DNA from: Holophagaceae bacterium
Lineage (GTDB): Bacteria > Acidobacteriota > Holophagae > Holophagales > Holophagaceae
DNA length: 24,295 nt
Assembly (NCBI GenBank): GCA_025353305.1
Contig: JANXQX010000049.1
Location: 1 to 24,295, forward strand
Direction: 5' to 3'
Both the position numbers and the translations under genes were made by a program. Within the stretch, counting starts at the first letter, position 1. The number at the start of each line of letters is the position of its first letter. A model generated the notes under the pieces. That model did no database searches. It saw only the letters and a program-made list of their open reading frames with translations, and was not told where the DNA came from. This document shows positions 15,159-22,913 of this stretch, one piece after another.

Positions 15159-16130
15159 ATGGCATCGCTTTCCGCCCTCGCAGGCATCCTAGGTCTTTCC
15201 GTCGTTTCGGGAATCAACCTGTATCTCGCGGTGCTCACGGTGGGCCTTGCGGAGCGGTTCCATTGGATCTCCGGCCTTCCCCCCGAACTCCACATCCTGG
15301 CCCATCCGGCGGTGCTCATTGCCGCGGCGTTGCTCTTCCTGATTGAATTTTTCGCCGACAAGGTCCCCTTCATCACCGTCATCTGGGATGGGATCCACAC
15401 CTTCGTGAGGCCAATTGGTGGTGCGCTGTTGGCCCTTGGCGCCGCGGGCAACCTGCACCCCACAGTCCAGGTCATCGCGATGCTCGCCGGGGGCACCATC
15501 GCCCTGGGCACCCACGGCACCAAGATGGGCTTCCGCCTGCTGGCCCACACGTCGCCGGAACCCACCACCCACAGCCTCATCAGTGTCGCGGAGGACGTGG
15601 GCGTAGTGGGCCTGCTGGCCCTGGCCTACAGCCATCCCTATGTTGCGATCCCCGTGCTGGTGGTCATCATCCTGCTCACCGCGCTGATGCTGCCTCTGCT
15701 CTTCCGGGTCCTGCATTTCCTGCTGGCGGGTTTCGCGGGGCGGATCATGTCCTGGGTGCGGAGCGCCGGGCGCCACGAAGTTTCCGAGTGGGCCGAACTG
15801 GCGATCCTCGAACTGGATTCGAAAGGCAGCCCTCAGGTGGTTCGCGCCTTCGCCCGCAAGGTAAAGGGCGCACCGAGCTTGAAGGACGGTTTCCTGGCCT
15901 ACCTGGGTGGCCGCTGGCACTTCATCTACCGCGGCCTGTTCAAAACCAGGACCATCGCCATGGATGAAAGCGGCATCGATCCCCTGCGGGTGGTCAAGGG
16001 CCTCATCTGGGATTCCCTGGTCTTCATGCGGGACGGCAAGTCCCAGGTCTTCTTCCTGCCCAAGGATTGGGCGAGGAGCTCCCATGGCGAGGCCGGGAGA
16101 CCCGAAAGAGACCTCAAGGAAGTGTTCTGA
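15159..16130 (+). CDS. DUF4126 domain membrane protein
   Basis: The 323-residue protein has an N-terminal membrane region of five or six segments (about residues 1-200), with LSVVSGINLYLAVLTVGLAE, IEFFADKVPFITVIWDGIH and THGTKMGFRLLAHTSPEPTT typical of DUF4126. A cytoplasmic C-terminal part of about 120 residues follows, with AYLGGRWHFIYRGLFKTRTI. The function of the family is not known. The ATG at 15159 has AGGGGAA just upstream. It sits between the GlsB-like gene and the secreted protease on the same strand, 87 bases before the latter. Confidence 0.85.
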   Translation: MASLSALAGILGLSVVSGINLYLAVLTVGLAERFHWISGLPPELHILAHPAVLIAAALLFLIEFFADKVPFITVIWDGIHTFVRPIGGALLALGAAGNLHPTVQVIAMLAGGTIALGTHGTKMGFRLLAHTSPEPTTHSLISVAEDVGVVGLLALAYSHPYVAIPVLVVIILLTALMLPLLFRVLHFLLAGFAGRIMSWVRSAGRHEVSEWAELAILELDSKGSPQVVRAFARKVKGAPSLKDGFLAYLGGRWHFIYRGLFKTRTIAMDESGIDPLRVVKGLIWDSLVFMRDGKSQVFFLPKDWARSSHGEAGRPERDLKEVF

Positions 16131-16217
16131 AGGCAGGCCCGAATGGATTGAAAATTCTTCCCATCGTCTTGCGAGGCATCCTGTTAGTTTGGAGAGATTC
16201 CGTCCACAGGAGACCTC

Positions 16218-18821
16218 ATGTCCTTCCGCCTGCTAAGACACACAGCCTTGATGCTGGTCAGCCTTTCAGTCTTCGCGCAGACCCCCGCTCCAGCTCCTAC
16301 GCCGCAGGCACCAGGCGGACCCAACGGCCAAGGCGCAGGCCAGCGCGCTGCCGCACCAGCCGCGCCTGCAGATGCCGAACCCAAGCCCTATGACAAGGTC
16401 ATAACCTCAGATTTCAAGACCCAAGCGGGCCTTTTCAAGATCCACCAGCACAAGGCCAAACTCTACTTCGAAATTCCGAAGGCCGATCTCGGCAAAGAAC
16501 TGCTGCTGGTGGCCACGGCCGTGAAAACACCTTCAGGCGTGGACCACGCGGGTAAGGAGATCAACGATGAAGTGGTGCGCTGGATGGTGCAGGAGAACAA
16601 GGTCTACCTCACGCAAGTCTCCCACGCTGTCGTTTCGGATCCCTCCAAGCCCATCGCTGCGGCGGTGGCCAATTCCAACCAGGACGCGATCCTCATGAGC
16701 TTCCCCGTGGAAGCCTTCGCCAAGGATGGATCTCCCGTCATCGAAGTCGGCAAACTCTTCACCGCCGAGGTGGGGGACTTCACGGCACGAACCCTCCTCA
16801 ACGCCATGACGCTGGATGCCGGCCGCAGCTATGTGGAACAGGCAAGGGCCTTCCCCAGCAATGTGCAGGTGGATTCGATCCAGACCTACACCATGAGCGC
16901 CCTGCCGCCCGGAGCGACCGCCATGCCAGGAATGCCCAGCCTTCCGCCCAAAAGCGGTTCGGTGAAAGTGGCCTATTCGTTTGTGGCGCTTCCTGACAAG
17001 CCCATGATGCCCAGGCTCATGGATGACCGTGTGGGCTACTTCTCCGTGCGCAACGTGGACTACGGAAGGGACGAGCATGAAGCCAAGCGGCGCGCCTACA
17101 TCACGCGCTGGAATCTTGAAAAGAAGGATCCCAGCGCGGCCCTCAGCGAGCCCGTGAAGCCCATCGTGTGGTACATCGACAGCGCCACGCCGGCCCAATG
17201 GGTGCCTTACATCAAGAAAGGCGTCGAAGCCTGGAACGTGGCCTTCGAAGCCGCGGGTTTCAAGAACGCGGTGCAGGCCCGCAGCTTCCCCACCAAGGAG
17301 CAGGATCCCCAATTCGATCCTGCGGATGTGCGCTACTCCATCATCCGATGGGTGCCTTCGCCCATCGCCAACGCCTACGGTCCGCACATCAGCGATCCCC
17401 GCAGCGGCGAGATCCTGAACGCCGATATCGTGATGTACCACAACATCCTGCAACTCCAGCGGGACTGGTATTTCACCCAGGTGGGACCGCTGGATCCCCG
17501 CGCCCAGACTCTGCCCTTGCCAGACGATCTCATGGGCGAACTCATCGCCTACGTCGTGACCCATGAGTGCGGCCACTCCCTGGGCTTTCCCCACAACATG
17601 AAGTCCAGTTCCGAGTACCCCTTCGAGAAGATCCGCGACAAGGAATGGCTAGCCAAGATGGGCCATGTGGCGACCCTGATGGACTACAGCCGCTTCAACT
17701 ATGTGGCACAACCCGAGGACCACATTGATCCAAAATTGCTGATCCCGAAAATCGGACCCTACGACATCTACGCCGTGCAGTGGGGCTACACGCCCATCAA
17801 GGGCGCCAAGACTCCAGATGAAGAAAAAACCACGTTGGATGGCTGGGCCCGCAGGCAGGACAACGAACCCTGGCTTCGCTTCTCAACGCCCGGCGCCTTT
17901 GGTTCTGATCCCGGCGAGAACACCGAAGCCGTGGGTGACGCCGATGCCGTGGCCGCCACCACACTCGGCACCAGGAACCTTCAGCGGGTCGCGGATATGT
18001 TGATCAAGGTCTCCGAAAAACCCGGTGAGGATGATGAAACGCTCAGCCATCTCTACACCGCCACCTGGGGCCAGTGGACCCGCGAGTTGAACCACGTGGC
18101 GGTCATCATCGGCGGCTACGATGCCCAGACCAAGCACGGCGGCCAGTCCGGCGCGGTCTTCACGCCGGTTTCCAGGGCGCGCCAGCAACAGGCGGTGAAG
18201 TACTTGAACGGTGCGATCCTGCAAACCCCCGAATGGTTGCTCAAGCCCGAGATCCTCAGCCGCATCGAGCCCAACAGCGGTTCCGCACGACTGTTGAGCA
18301 CGCAGAAAAGCGTGTTGCGGAACCTGATCGATCGAAGCCGGCTGGGCCGCTTGCAGGAACAGGAATCCGCGCTGGGCGACAAGGCCTACAGGCTCGGCGA
18401 ACTCCTCGCCGATCTCCGCAGCGGCGTTTTCACGGAGTTTTCTTCCCCGGCTCCGAAGATTGACGCCCACCGCCGCGACCTGCAACGAGCCTACCTGGAG
18501 CTGCTCAACGAACGCCTCAACCAGGCCGCCCCACCAGGTTCCAATCCCTTTGGGCGCAGCCTCCCGAGCCCCAATACCCAGGACGATCAGCGTGGCGCCA
18601 TCCGCGCGGAACTGAAGTCATTGCAATCGCAATTTTCGGCCAAGCTGCCCACCGCCAAAGGGGCCACCAAAGCGCATCTTGAAGATCTGAAAGATCAGAT
18701 CACCAAGATGCTCGATCCCAAATTCGCCACACCCGGTGCCCCCAGCGCCAATCCCTCTGGCCGCCCTGGGGTGAATCATGAAGACACCTGCTGGCCAGGA
18801 ATCGACGCGGCTTACGAGTAG
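16218..18821 (+). CDS. Secreted zinc-dependent metalloprotease (DUF5117/DUF4953 family)
   Basis: The 867-residue protein starts with a signal peptide (RLLRHTALMLVSLSVFA, cleavage near FAQ-TP) and then a Pro/Ala/Gln-rich linker to about residue 55. A DUF5117-like region follows. The catalytic domain has the extended metzincin motif HECGHSLGFPH (residues 449-459; zinc ligands His449, His453, His459; catalytic Glu450) and a candidate Met-turn at Met488 (ATLMDYSRF). The C-terminal 300 residues are helical. It is probably exported to the periplasm or beyond and degrades proteins there; natural substrates are unknown for the family. The ATG at 16218 has AGGAG 5 bases upstream. A strong hairpin at 18895-18928 follows the stop. 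Confidence 0.92.
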   Translation: MSFRLLRHTALMLVSLSVFAQTPAPAPTPQAPGGPNGQGAGQRAAAPAAPADAEPKPYDKVITSDFKTQAGLFKIHQHKAKLYFEIPKADLGKELLLVATAVKTPSGVDHAGKEINDEVVRWMVQENKVYLTQVSHAVVSDPSKPIAAAVANSNQDAILMSFPVEAFAKDGSPVIEVGKLFTAEVGDFTARTLLNAMTLDAGRSYVEQARAFPSNVQVDSIQTYTMSALPPGATAMPGMPSLPPKSGSVKVAYSFVALPDKPMMPRLMDDRVGYFSVRNVDYGRDEHEAKRRAYITRWNLEKKDPSAALSEPVKPIVWYIDSATPAQWVPYIKKGVEAWNVAFEAAGFKNAVQARSFPTKEQDPQFDPADVRYSIIRWVPSPIANAYGPHISDPRSGEILNADIVMYHNILQLQRDWYFTQVGPLDPRAQTLPLPDDLMGELIAYVVTHECGHSLGFPHNMKSSSEYPFEKIRDKEWLAKMGHVATLMDYSRFNYVAQPEDHIDPKLLIPKIGPYDIYAVQWGYTPIKGAKTPDEEKTTLDGWARRQDNEPWLRFSTPGAFGSDPGENTEAVGDADAVAATTLGTRNLQRVADMLIKVSEKPGEDDETLSHLYTATWGQWTRELNHVAVIIGGYDAQTKHGGQSGAVFTPVSRARQQQAVKYLNGAILQTPEWLLKPEILSRIEPNSGSARLLSTQKSVLRNLIDRSRLGRLQEQESALGDKAYRLGELLADLRSGVFTEFSSPAPKIDAHRRDLQRAYLELLNERLNQAAPPGSNPFGRSLPSPNTQDDQRGAIRAELKSLQSQFSAKLPTAKGATKAHLEDLKDQITKMLDPKFATPGAPSANPSGRPGVNHEDTCWPGIDAAYE

Positions 18822-18894
18822 GTCCACTTCCAGGAAAGCGGCCACAGCGCTGCCTGATGGCCACCCGGCAAGGGACAAGGACCTGAAGAAATCC

Positions 18895-18928
18895 GATCAG
18901 GGGCGCGCTTCCACCCGCGCCCCTGATC
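18895..18928 (+). terminator. Strong hairpin after the metalloprotease gene
   Basis: A perfect 13-bp inverted repeat (GATCAGGGGCGCG and its complement, 18895-18907 and 18916-18928) encloses an 8-base loop, 74 bases after the protease stop. It is very GC-rich and has no T-tract, so it is a probable but not classical intrinsic terminator. Confidence 0.6.
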
Positions 18929-19006
18929 ATCGCCCAGCCAGCGGGCAAAACCCTTATAAACTAAGTTGCTGGGACACCCTTAACAATGAGGACCTCGCAG
19001 GGGATA

Positions 19007-19043
19007 GAAAGGTCCGGTCCCAAGATACGGACCCCTCCGGTCC
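19007..19043 (+). repeat. 37-nt GGTCCGG repeat, copy 1 (upstream of MocR gene)
   Basis: This copy differs from the one at 21190-21226 at only 3 of 37 positions. Inside it are an inverted repeat (GGTCCG at 19011-19016 and CGGACC at 19028-19033) and a direct repeat of CCGGTCC (19014-19020 and 19037-19043). It ends 77 bases before the MocR start codon, at a distance suiting a regulator site. It could equally be a small dispersed repeat. Confidence 0.8.
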
Positions 19044-19057
19044 GCGCATCTCCTTGA

Positions 19058-19075
19058 CCGGATCCCTGGATCCGG
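19058..19075. promoter_or_regulatory. Perfect palindrome before the MocR start
   Basis: CCGGATCC (19058-19065) and GGATCCGG (19068-19075) are exact reverse complements with a 2-base centre. The palindrome begins at the end of a TTGACC possible -35 and lies 45 bases before the ATG, a position suited to an autoregulatory operator. No experimental or family evidence links it to a protein. Confidence 0.4.
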
Positions 19076-19120
19076 GAATGGTTGGGAACGAAGCTTACCT
19101 ATCTCAACATCAGGGGCGCC

Positions 19121-20599
19121 ATGGCGCAGTGGGACTTGACCATCCAGTTGGACCGCGAACGGGAGGAGACGCTCTATCTCCAGATCGCTTCCGCCATTCA
19201 AGATGGCATCCGAAAGGGCCGCTTCCGGCCTGGTGACGCTCTCCCGGGAACGCGCGCGCTGGCGGAATCGCTGGGCGTGAACCGCAACACCGCGCTCACC
19301 GCTTACCGTGAATTATCAGCCGAGGGTTGGGTTGTCAGCGAACCGGACCGGGGCACCTTCGTGGCGCCCAACCCGCCGGTGGACCTGGAGCAAACGTCCA
19401 CCATCGCCGCCGTGGACTCGGGCTCCTGGACCAGCCCCACTCCCATGACCGAACCCTTCTTCCAGCCGCCGGCCATTGATCGCGATGGCTTCCAGCTCTT
19501 GCCGGATCTTGCGGATGTGCGCCTGGCTCCGACCGGCAGCATCCATCGCGCCTACGGTCGCGTGCTGCGCCTTCAGCAGCAGCGCGCCCTCCAGCCCAGC
19601 TGGGATCCGCGGGGCCATTTGCAATTGCGGACCTCGCTCTGCCAGATGCTGCGTGACCTGCGCGGCATCAGCCTGGAACCGGGGAATCTGGTGCTGACGC
19701 GGGGCCTCATGGGCACCCTGCATCTGGCCTCGAAGGGGCTGTTCGTATCGGGCGATGCGGTGGTCGTGGAATCGCCCGGGGCCTTCCGGCTGGTGGAATC
19801 CTTCCGTGCCGCGGGTGCCCGTCTGATGTCGGTTCCGGTGGATTCGGGCGGCATGGACCTGGACGCTCTGGAAGCGCTGCTCAAGCAGGAAACCGTCCGC
19901 CTCATCTGCGTCAGCGCGAGCCCCCAATATCCGACCCACGCCGTCATGGGGGCCGAACGCCGGCAGCGCCTTCTGGCGCTCGCAAAGGCCCACGGCGCGC
20001 GGATTCTGGAGTTGGATCTCAGCCTCGGCTTTCATACGGAAAATACTCCAGCCCCGGCACTGGCAAGCGAAGACACCGAGGGCCTGGTGTTCTATGCCGC
20101 CACTCTGGATCAGATCCTCGCGCCGGGTTTGCAGGTGGGTTTCATCGCGGGGCCGAGCCCTGAAATCAAGAACATGGCCAAGTACCGCCAACTCATCGAC
20201 TGGCCCGGTAACCAGCTTCACGAAGCGGCGCTGGAAGAACTTTTTCGCGATGGCGAGATCCAGCGCCACCTGCGACGCATCCGCCGGATCACGGACGAGC
20301 GCAGGCAAACCATGGTGGATCGCCTGCTGCTGCACCTGCATCCCTTCGTTCTCGTCGAAGACCCTCACGAGGGCCTGTCGCTTTGGGTGAGCGTGCGGGA
20401 ACCCCATCTGCTGGACGCCTGGGCGGATCGCTGCGCCACCAAGGGTGTGGTTTTTTACACCGGCCAGCTCTATGAGTTCCATCACTTTCCGCTTCCCTTC
20501 GTCTGCATGGGCTTCGCCGCCCACGACGTGGAAGAGCAGAACCAGGCCTGCGAACGCATGGCCGAAGCCCTGAAGGAAGTGAAGGGTAAGGGACCCTGA
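19121..20599 (+). CDS. MocR-type GntR-family regulator with degenerate aminotransferase domain
   Basis: Residues about 1-75 form a GntR winged helix (LYLQIASAIQDGIRKGRFRP, LPGTRALAESLGVNRNTALT, GWVVSEPDRGTFVAP). The remaining 400 residues resemble a fold-type I aminotransferase, as in PdxR and GabR. In MocR proteins a lysine in the TFSKxLxPGLRxGY segment binds PLP; here the segment reads ATLDQILAPGLQVGF, with Gln331 in its place. The usual EDDY of the cofactor site reads ELDL (297-300). PLP cannot be bound covalently, so the effector is probably different or absent. I chose the ATG at 19121, with AGGGG 4 bases upstream; an in-frame TTG at 19082 is the alternative. Conserved surroundings such as QYPTHAVMGAERRQRLL are kept, so this is not simple decay. 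Confidence 0.9.
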   Translation: MAQWDLTIQLDREREETLYLQIASAIQDGIRKGRFRPGDALPGTRALAESLGVNRNTALTAYRELSAEGWVVSEPDRGTFVAPNPPVDLEQTSTIAAVDSGSWTSPTPMTEPFFQPPAIDRDGFQLLPDLADVRLAPTGSIHRAYGRVLRLQQQRALQPSWDPRGHLQLRTSLCQMLRDLRGISLEPGNLVLTRGLMGTLHLASKGLFVSGDAVVVESPGAFRLVESFRAAGARLMSVPVDSGGMDLDALEALLKQETVRLICVSASPQYPTHAVMGAERRQRLLALAKAHGARILELDLSLGFHTENTPAPALASEDTEGLVFYAATLDQILAPGLQVGFIAGPSPEIKNMAKYRQLIDWPGNQLHEAALEELFRDGEIQRHLRRIRRITDERRQTMVDRLLLHLHPFVLVEDPHEGLSLWVSVREPHLLDAWADRCATKGVVFYTGQLYEFHHFPLPFVCMGFAAHDVEEQNQACERMAEALKEVKGKGP

Positions 20600-20611
20600 A
20601 ACGAGGTTTTG

Positions 20612-20694
20612 GGCACTGGGCACTGGGCAGTGGGCAGTGGGCGCTAGGCCATGGGCCGTTGATTCCGCCCAGAGCCCAGGGCCTAGGGCCTAAT
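20612..20694. repeat. Inverted pair of 7-nt tandem arrays (locus 2), also a possible bidirectional terminator
   Basis: Array A (20612-20660) has seven heptamers: GGCACTG twice, GGCAGTG twice, then GGCGCTA, GGCCATG and GGCCGTT. A 6-base spacer leads to array B (20667-20694): GCCCAGA, GCCCAGG, GCCTAGG, GCCTAAT, roughly the reverse complement of array A units. TAGGCCATGGGC (20645-20656) pairs with GCCCAGGGCCTA (20674-20685) with one mismatch. It fills the gap between the convergent MocR and cupredoxin genes and includes the cupredoxin stop codon (20690-20692). It has the same architecture as 6015-6099 but a different sequence. Confidence 0.8.
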
Positions 20695-21136
20695 TGACCG
20701 TGATGGTGCCCTTCATGTTCGAGCCGCAATGGACTCCGCAGAAGAACGGGAAGCTGCCCTTGGTGTTGAAGGTGTGCGTCATGCTGAAGCCCGAACCTTG
20801 GATGCCATTGCTGCTGAACTGGTTGTCCAAGCTGCATCCAGGGCCTGATTCAAGCGAATGGCCGCTGCTATTCCACACCCACGTTACGGTGGTCCCAGCA
20901 GCAACCGTCAGGGTTGCGGGAGTGAATGATAAGACCGGCTCACCAGGGCCTCCATAACCGCCATTGCTAGAACCTCCCACGTAGAAGGTGTTGGTGGGCG
21001 GCGGTGGGGGTGTGGAGGTTGAGGGTGTGCTTCCACCGCCTCCACCGCAGGACAGCAGCAGCGTCGCCGCGACCGCCTGGGCCCCGAAGCGCAGGGAGTG
21101 GGACGAGATCAGAGAAGAGAGGGAGATGCTGGGCAT
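20690..21136 (-). CDS. Cupredoxin-like blue-copper lipoprotein
   Basis: The 148-residue protein has a lipoprotein signal peptide (FGAQAVAATLLLSC, lipid Cys30), a Gly/Ser/Thr/Pro linker to about residue 50 and a plastocyanin-like domain. Copper ligands fit the type 1 pattern: His93 in SSGHSLE, then Cys133, His136 and Met141 in CGVHCGSNM (C-x2-H-x4-M). Cys101 and Cys137 are extra cysteines that could form a disulphide or a second site. Such proteins carry electrons in the periplasm or at the cell surface. I chose the ATG at 21136 because GGAGG lies 4 bases upstream. The final codons and stop overlap a heptamer repeat array. It converges on the MocR gene, and a GGTCCGG repeat lies 53 bases upstream of its start. 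Confidence 0.9.
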   Translation of the reverse strand: MPSISLSSLISSHSLRFGAQAVAATLLLSCGGGGGSTPSTSTPPPPPTNTFYVGGSSNGGYGGPGEPVLSFTPATLTVAAGTTVTWVWNSSGHSLESGPGCSLDNQFSSNGIQGSGFSMTHTFNTKGSFPFFCGVHCGSNMKGTITVN

Positions 21137-21171
21137 GAAGCCTCCTTGATTGAGATGCATCCTCAACTGTG

Positions 21172-21189
21172 GCGATTCCCCAGAATCGC
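21172..21189. promoter_or_regulatory. Inverted repeat next to the GGTCCGG repeat
   Basis: GCGATTC (21172-21178) and GAATCGC (21183-21189) form a perfect 7-bp stem with a CCCA loop. It lies between the cupredoxin start and repeat copy 2, so it may be a leader hairpin or an operator on the minus strand. Confidence 0.4.
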
Positions 21190-21226
21190 GAAAGGTCCGG
21201 TCCAAAGATTCGGACCCATCCGGTCC
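21190..21226 (+). repeat. 37-nt GGTCCGG repeat, copy 2 (between divergent cupredoxin and GT-C genes)
   Basis: This copy matches copy 1 at 34 of 37 positions, in the same orientation on the plus strand, with the inverted (GGTCCG/CGGACC) and direct (CCGGTCC) sub-repeats unchanged. It sits 53 bases before the cupredoxin start and 21 bases before a candidate -35 of the GT-C gene, so one bound protein could affect both. Confidence 0.8.
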
Positions 21227-21247
21227 ATCCAGCCTTGAATGTGCCCT

Positions 21248-21275
21248 TTGGCTCGGGCTCGGGCTTGGATATACA
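21248..21275 (+). promoter_or_regulatory. Possible promoter for the GT-C/TPR gene
   Basis: TTGGCT (21248-21253) and TATACA (21270-21275) with a 16-base spacer each match sigma-70 hexamers at 4 of 6 positions. The second GGTCCGG repeat ends 21 bases upstream, a common place for an activator. Confidence 0.35.
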
Positions 21276-21356
21276 CTCAGGCCAGATCCCCATCAGCACT
21301 CGGTTCTCAATCCTCAACAGTTCGACTTCCTCAACCGTCCGGCAGGAGAATGGATC

Positions 21357-21428
21357 ATGAAAATTCCTCGCGTCGCCTTGATCCTTGCTCGGCCCGGCGC
21401 GCCCATGACTAGGCCAGGAAAAGGGTGA
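21357..21428 (+). CDS. Possible 23-residue leader peptide
   Basis: A short frame (MKIPRVALILARPGAP and seven more residues) starts at an ATG with AGGAGA about 8 bases upstream. Its TGA overlaps the GTG start of the next gene as GTGA. The arrangement suggests translational coupling, but the peptide has no recognised family and may be fortuitous. Confidence 0.3.
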   Translation: MKIPRVALILARPGAPMTRPGKG

Positions 21429-22795
21429 AACCGATCTCTCACCAGTCTTTTCTGCCCAGGGGAAAATACGCCCGGCTCATCGCCCCCGCGCTGATCCTGG
21501 GAGCAATCAGCCTGGCCTACTTCAATGCTTTTTCCGGAACCTTCCAGTACGACGATTTCAACGTGATCGTGGACAACGCACGGGTGCATGGACTGGTTGC
21601 CTGGCTGGAGGATCTTCGTGGCATCCGGCCATTGTTGAAACTCAGCTACGCATTGAATTGGATGGCGGGGCCTTCCCCATGGGGATTCCATCTGATGAAC
21701 CTGGCCATTCATGGTGCCAATGGACTTCTGGCTTTCACGTTGTTGAAACGTGTCATGGCGGATCGTGAAAACGCAGAGCATATGGCGCTCTCCGCAGCCC
21801 TGATTTTTGCACTGCACCCGGCCCAGACTGAGGCGGTCACGTACATCAGCGGGCGTTCAACCTCACTAATGGCGCTATTCTACCTCGCCAGTCTTGTGAC
21901 CTACATGCAAGCCAGAGAACAAGAATCCACAGCGCGCAATCTGCTGTCGGTCCTGTTCTTCCTGCTGGCCTGCCTGACCAAGGAGACAGCCCTCACGCTG
22001 CCCCTCGCCCTGCTGCTTTGGGAGCGCGCGGCAGGGACCTGGAAGGGGTTTGGACCGGCCCTTTGCGCCACATCGCTTCATTGGGGCCTGCTCGGCTTGT
22101 TATGCACCGGTTTTGCGCTGCATCCCGTGCAACGGTCGCTGCTCGCCACGAGTTTTTCAATCCGCAGCATCCCGATGAATCTACTGAACCAGATCCAGGC
22201 TCAGGCCTATTTGCTCCGTACCTGGTGCTGGCCAGCGCACCTGAACATTGATCCCTTTTTGCCCCAGGCCACGCATCTGACTTGGACCATCGCGGGCATG
22301 GCGGCGCTCCTGATGGGACTGCTGGGAATAGGGGTATCAACGCTTCGATCCAGGCCATGGCTGGGATTCGGATTGCTGTGGTTCTTCCTGCATCTGATCC
22401 CAACCAACTCGTTCATCCCCCGCTTTGATCTAGTGAATGAACGCCAGCTCTACCTGCCGGGTTTGGGTCTCGCTTTTCTGCTGGTCCATGTTGCAAGAGC
22501 AGGGATATACCGATTCGATGTAAATAGAAAATGGGCCACGGCCTTGTTTCTGCTGCTGCTCCTGCCGCTCGGCGCGCGCACCGTCCTGCGCAACCGTGAT
22601 TACCGAACTGAAATCGCGCTGTGGCGCAGCAGCGTGGATGAGGCGCCGCAGAATCCGCGGGCCTATAACAACTTGGGCTACGCCTACTTGCTTCAAGGCG
22701 ATAAGGAGCAGGCGCGGAAGGCCTTTGAAACCGCGCTGGCATTGGATCCAGGCTATGGCAAAGCCAGGGCCAATCTCGATTCGATGGGTCGATAA
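21425..22795 (+). CDS. TMTC-like GT-C membrane protein with C-terminal TPR
   Basis: The 456-residue protein has about nine or ten transmembrane segments and a C-terminal tetratricopeptide unit (RAYNNLGYAYLLQGDKEQAR and KAFETALALDPGYGKA, about residues 412-447). Near the N-terminus, FQYDDFNVIVDN holds an acidic pair typical of GT-C sugar transferases. HPAQTEAVTYISGRST, CLTKETALTLPLALLLWE and NERQLYLPGLG match bacterial relatives of the TMTC O-mannosyltransferases. It may glycosylate exported proteins, though the donor and target are unknown and the activity of bacterial members is mostly inferred. The start is GTG at 21425, preceded by AGGAAAAGG and overlapping a possible leader peptide stop. 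The TPR part is shorter than in eukaryotic TMTC proteins. Confidence 0.85.
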   Translation: MKPISHQSFLPRGKYARLIAPALILGAISLAYFNAFSGTFQYDDFNVIVDNARVHGLVAWLEDLRGIRPLLKLSYALNWMAGPSPWGFHLMNLAIHGANGLLAFTLLKRVMADRENAEHMALSAALIFALHPAQTEAVTYISGRSTSLMALFYLASLVTYMQAREQESTARNLLSVLFFLLACLTKETALTLPLALLLWERAAGTWKGFGPALCATSLHWGLLGLLCTGFALHPVQRSLLATSFSIRSIPMNLLNQIQAQAYLLRTWCWPAHLNIDPFLPQATHLTWTIAGMAALLMGLLGIGVSTLRSRPWLGFGLLWFFLHLIPTNSFIPRFDLVNERQLYLPGLGLAFLLVHVARAGIYRFDVNRKWATALFLLLLLPLGARTVLRNRDYRTEIALWRSSVDEAPQNPRAYNNLGYAYLLQGDKEQARKAFETALALDPGYGKARANLDSMGR

Positions 22796-22913
22796 GGGGT
22801 GCGCCGGCATCGTTTCCAGGGCTTCCTCCCCGCTTGAGCACCTACCACCTAAACCAAGGGGATCGAAGCACCGTATCTCACGGCAAAGCAATGAAAAGCA
22901 ATAGGGGAGAACC

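Larger units (their letters stand above)
18822..19120. other. Intergenic region before the MocR gene
   Basis: About 300 bases without a convincing gene. In order it holds the protease terminator hairpin (18895-18928), an AT-richer stretch (TTATAAACTAA, about 18954-18964), the first 37-nt GGTCCGG repeat (19007-19043), a TTGACC that could be a -35 (19054-19059) and a perfect palindrome (19058-19075). The matching -10 would be poor (AATGGT near 19077). The layout suggests a regulated promoter for the MocR gene rather than coding sequence. Confidence 0.55.

Noticed and set aside
15189..16085. 298-codon minus-strand frame
   Set aside because: It is Gln/His/Gly-rich and antisense to the DUF4126 gene, which has membrane segments and family motifs.
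16533..17594. 353-codon minus-strand frame
   Set aside because: It is His/Gly/Val-rich and antisense to the metalloprotease with its intact HExxHxxGxxH motif.
19316..20623. 435-codon minus-strand frame
   Set aside because: It is the complement of the MocR gene, which has well-conserved winged-helix and aminotransferase-like segments.
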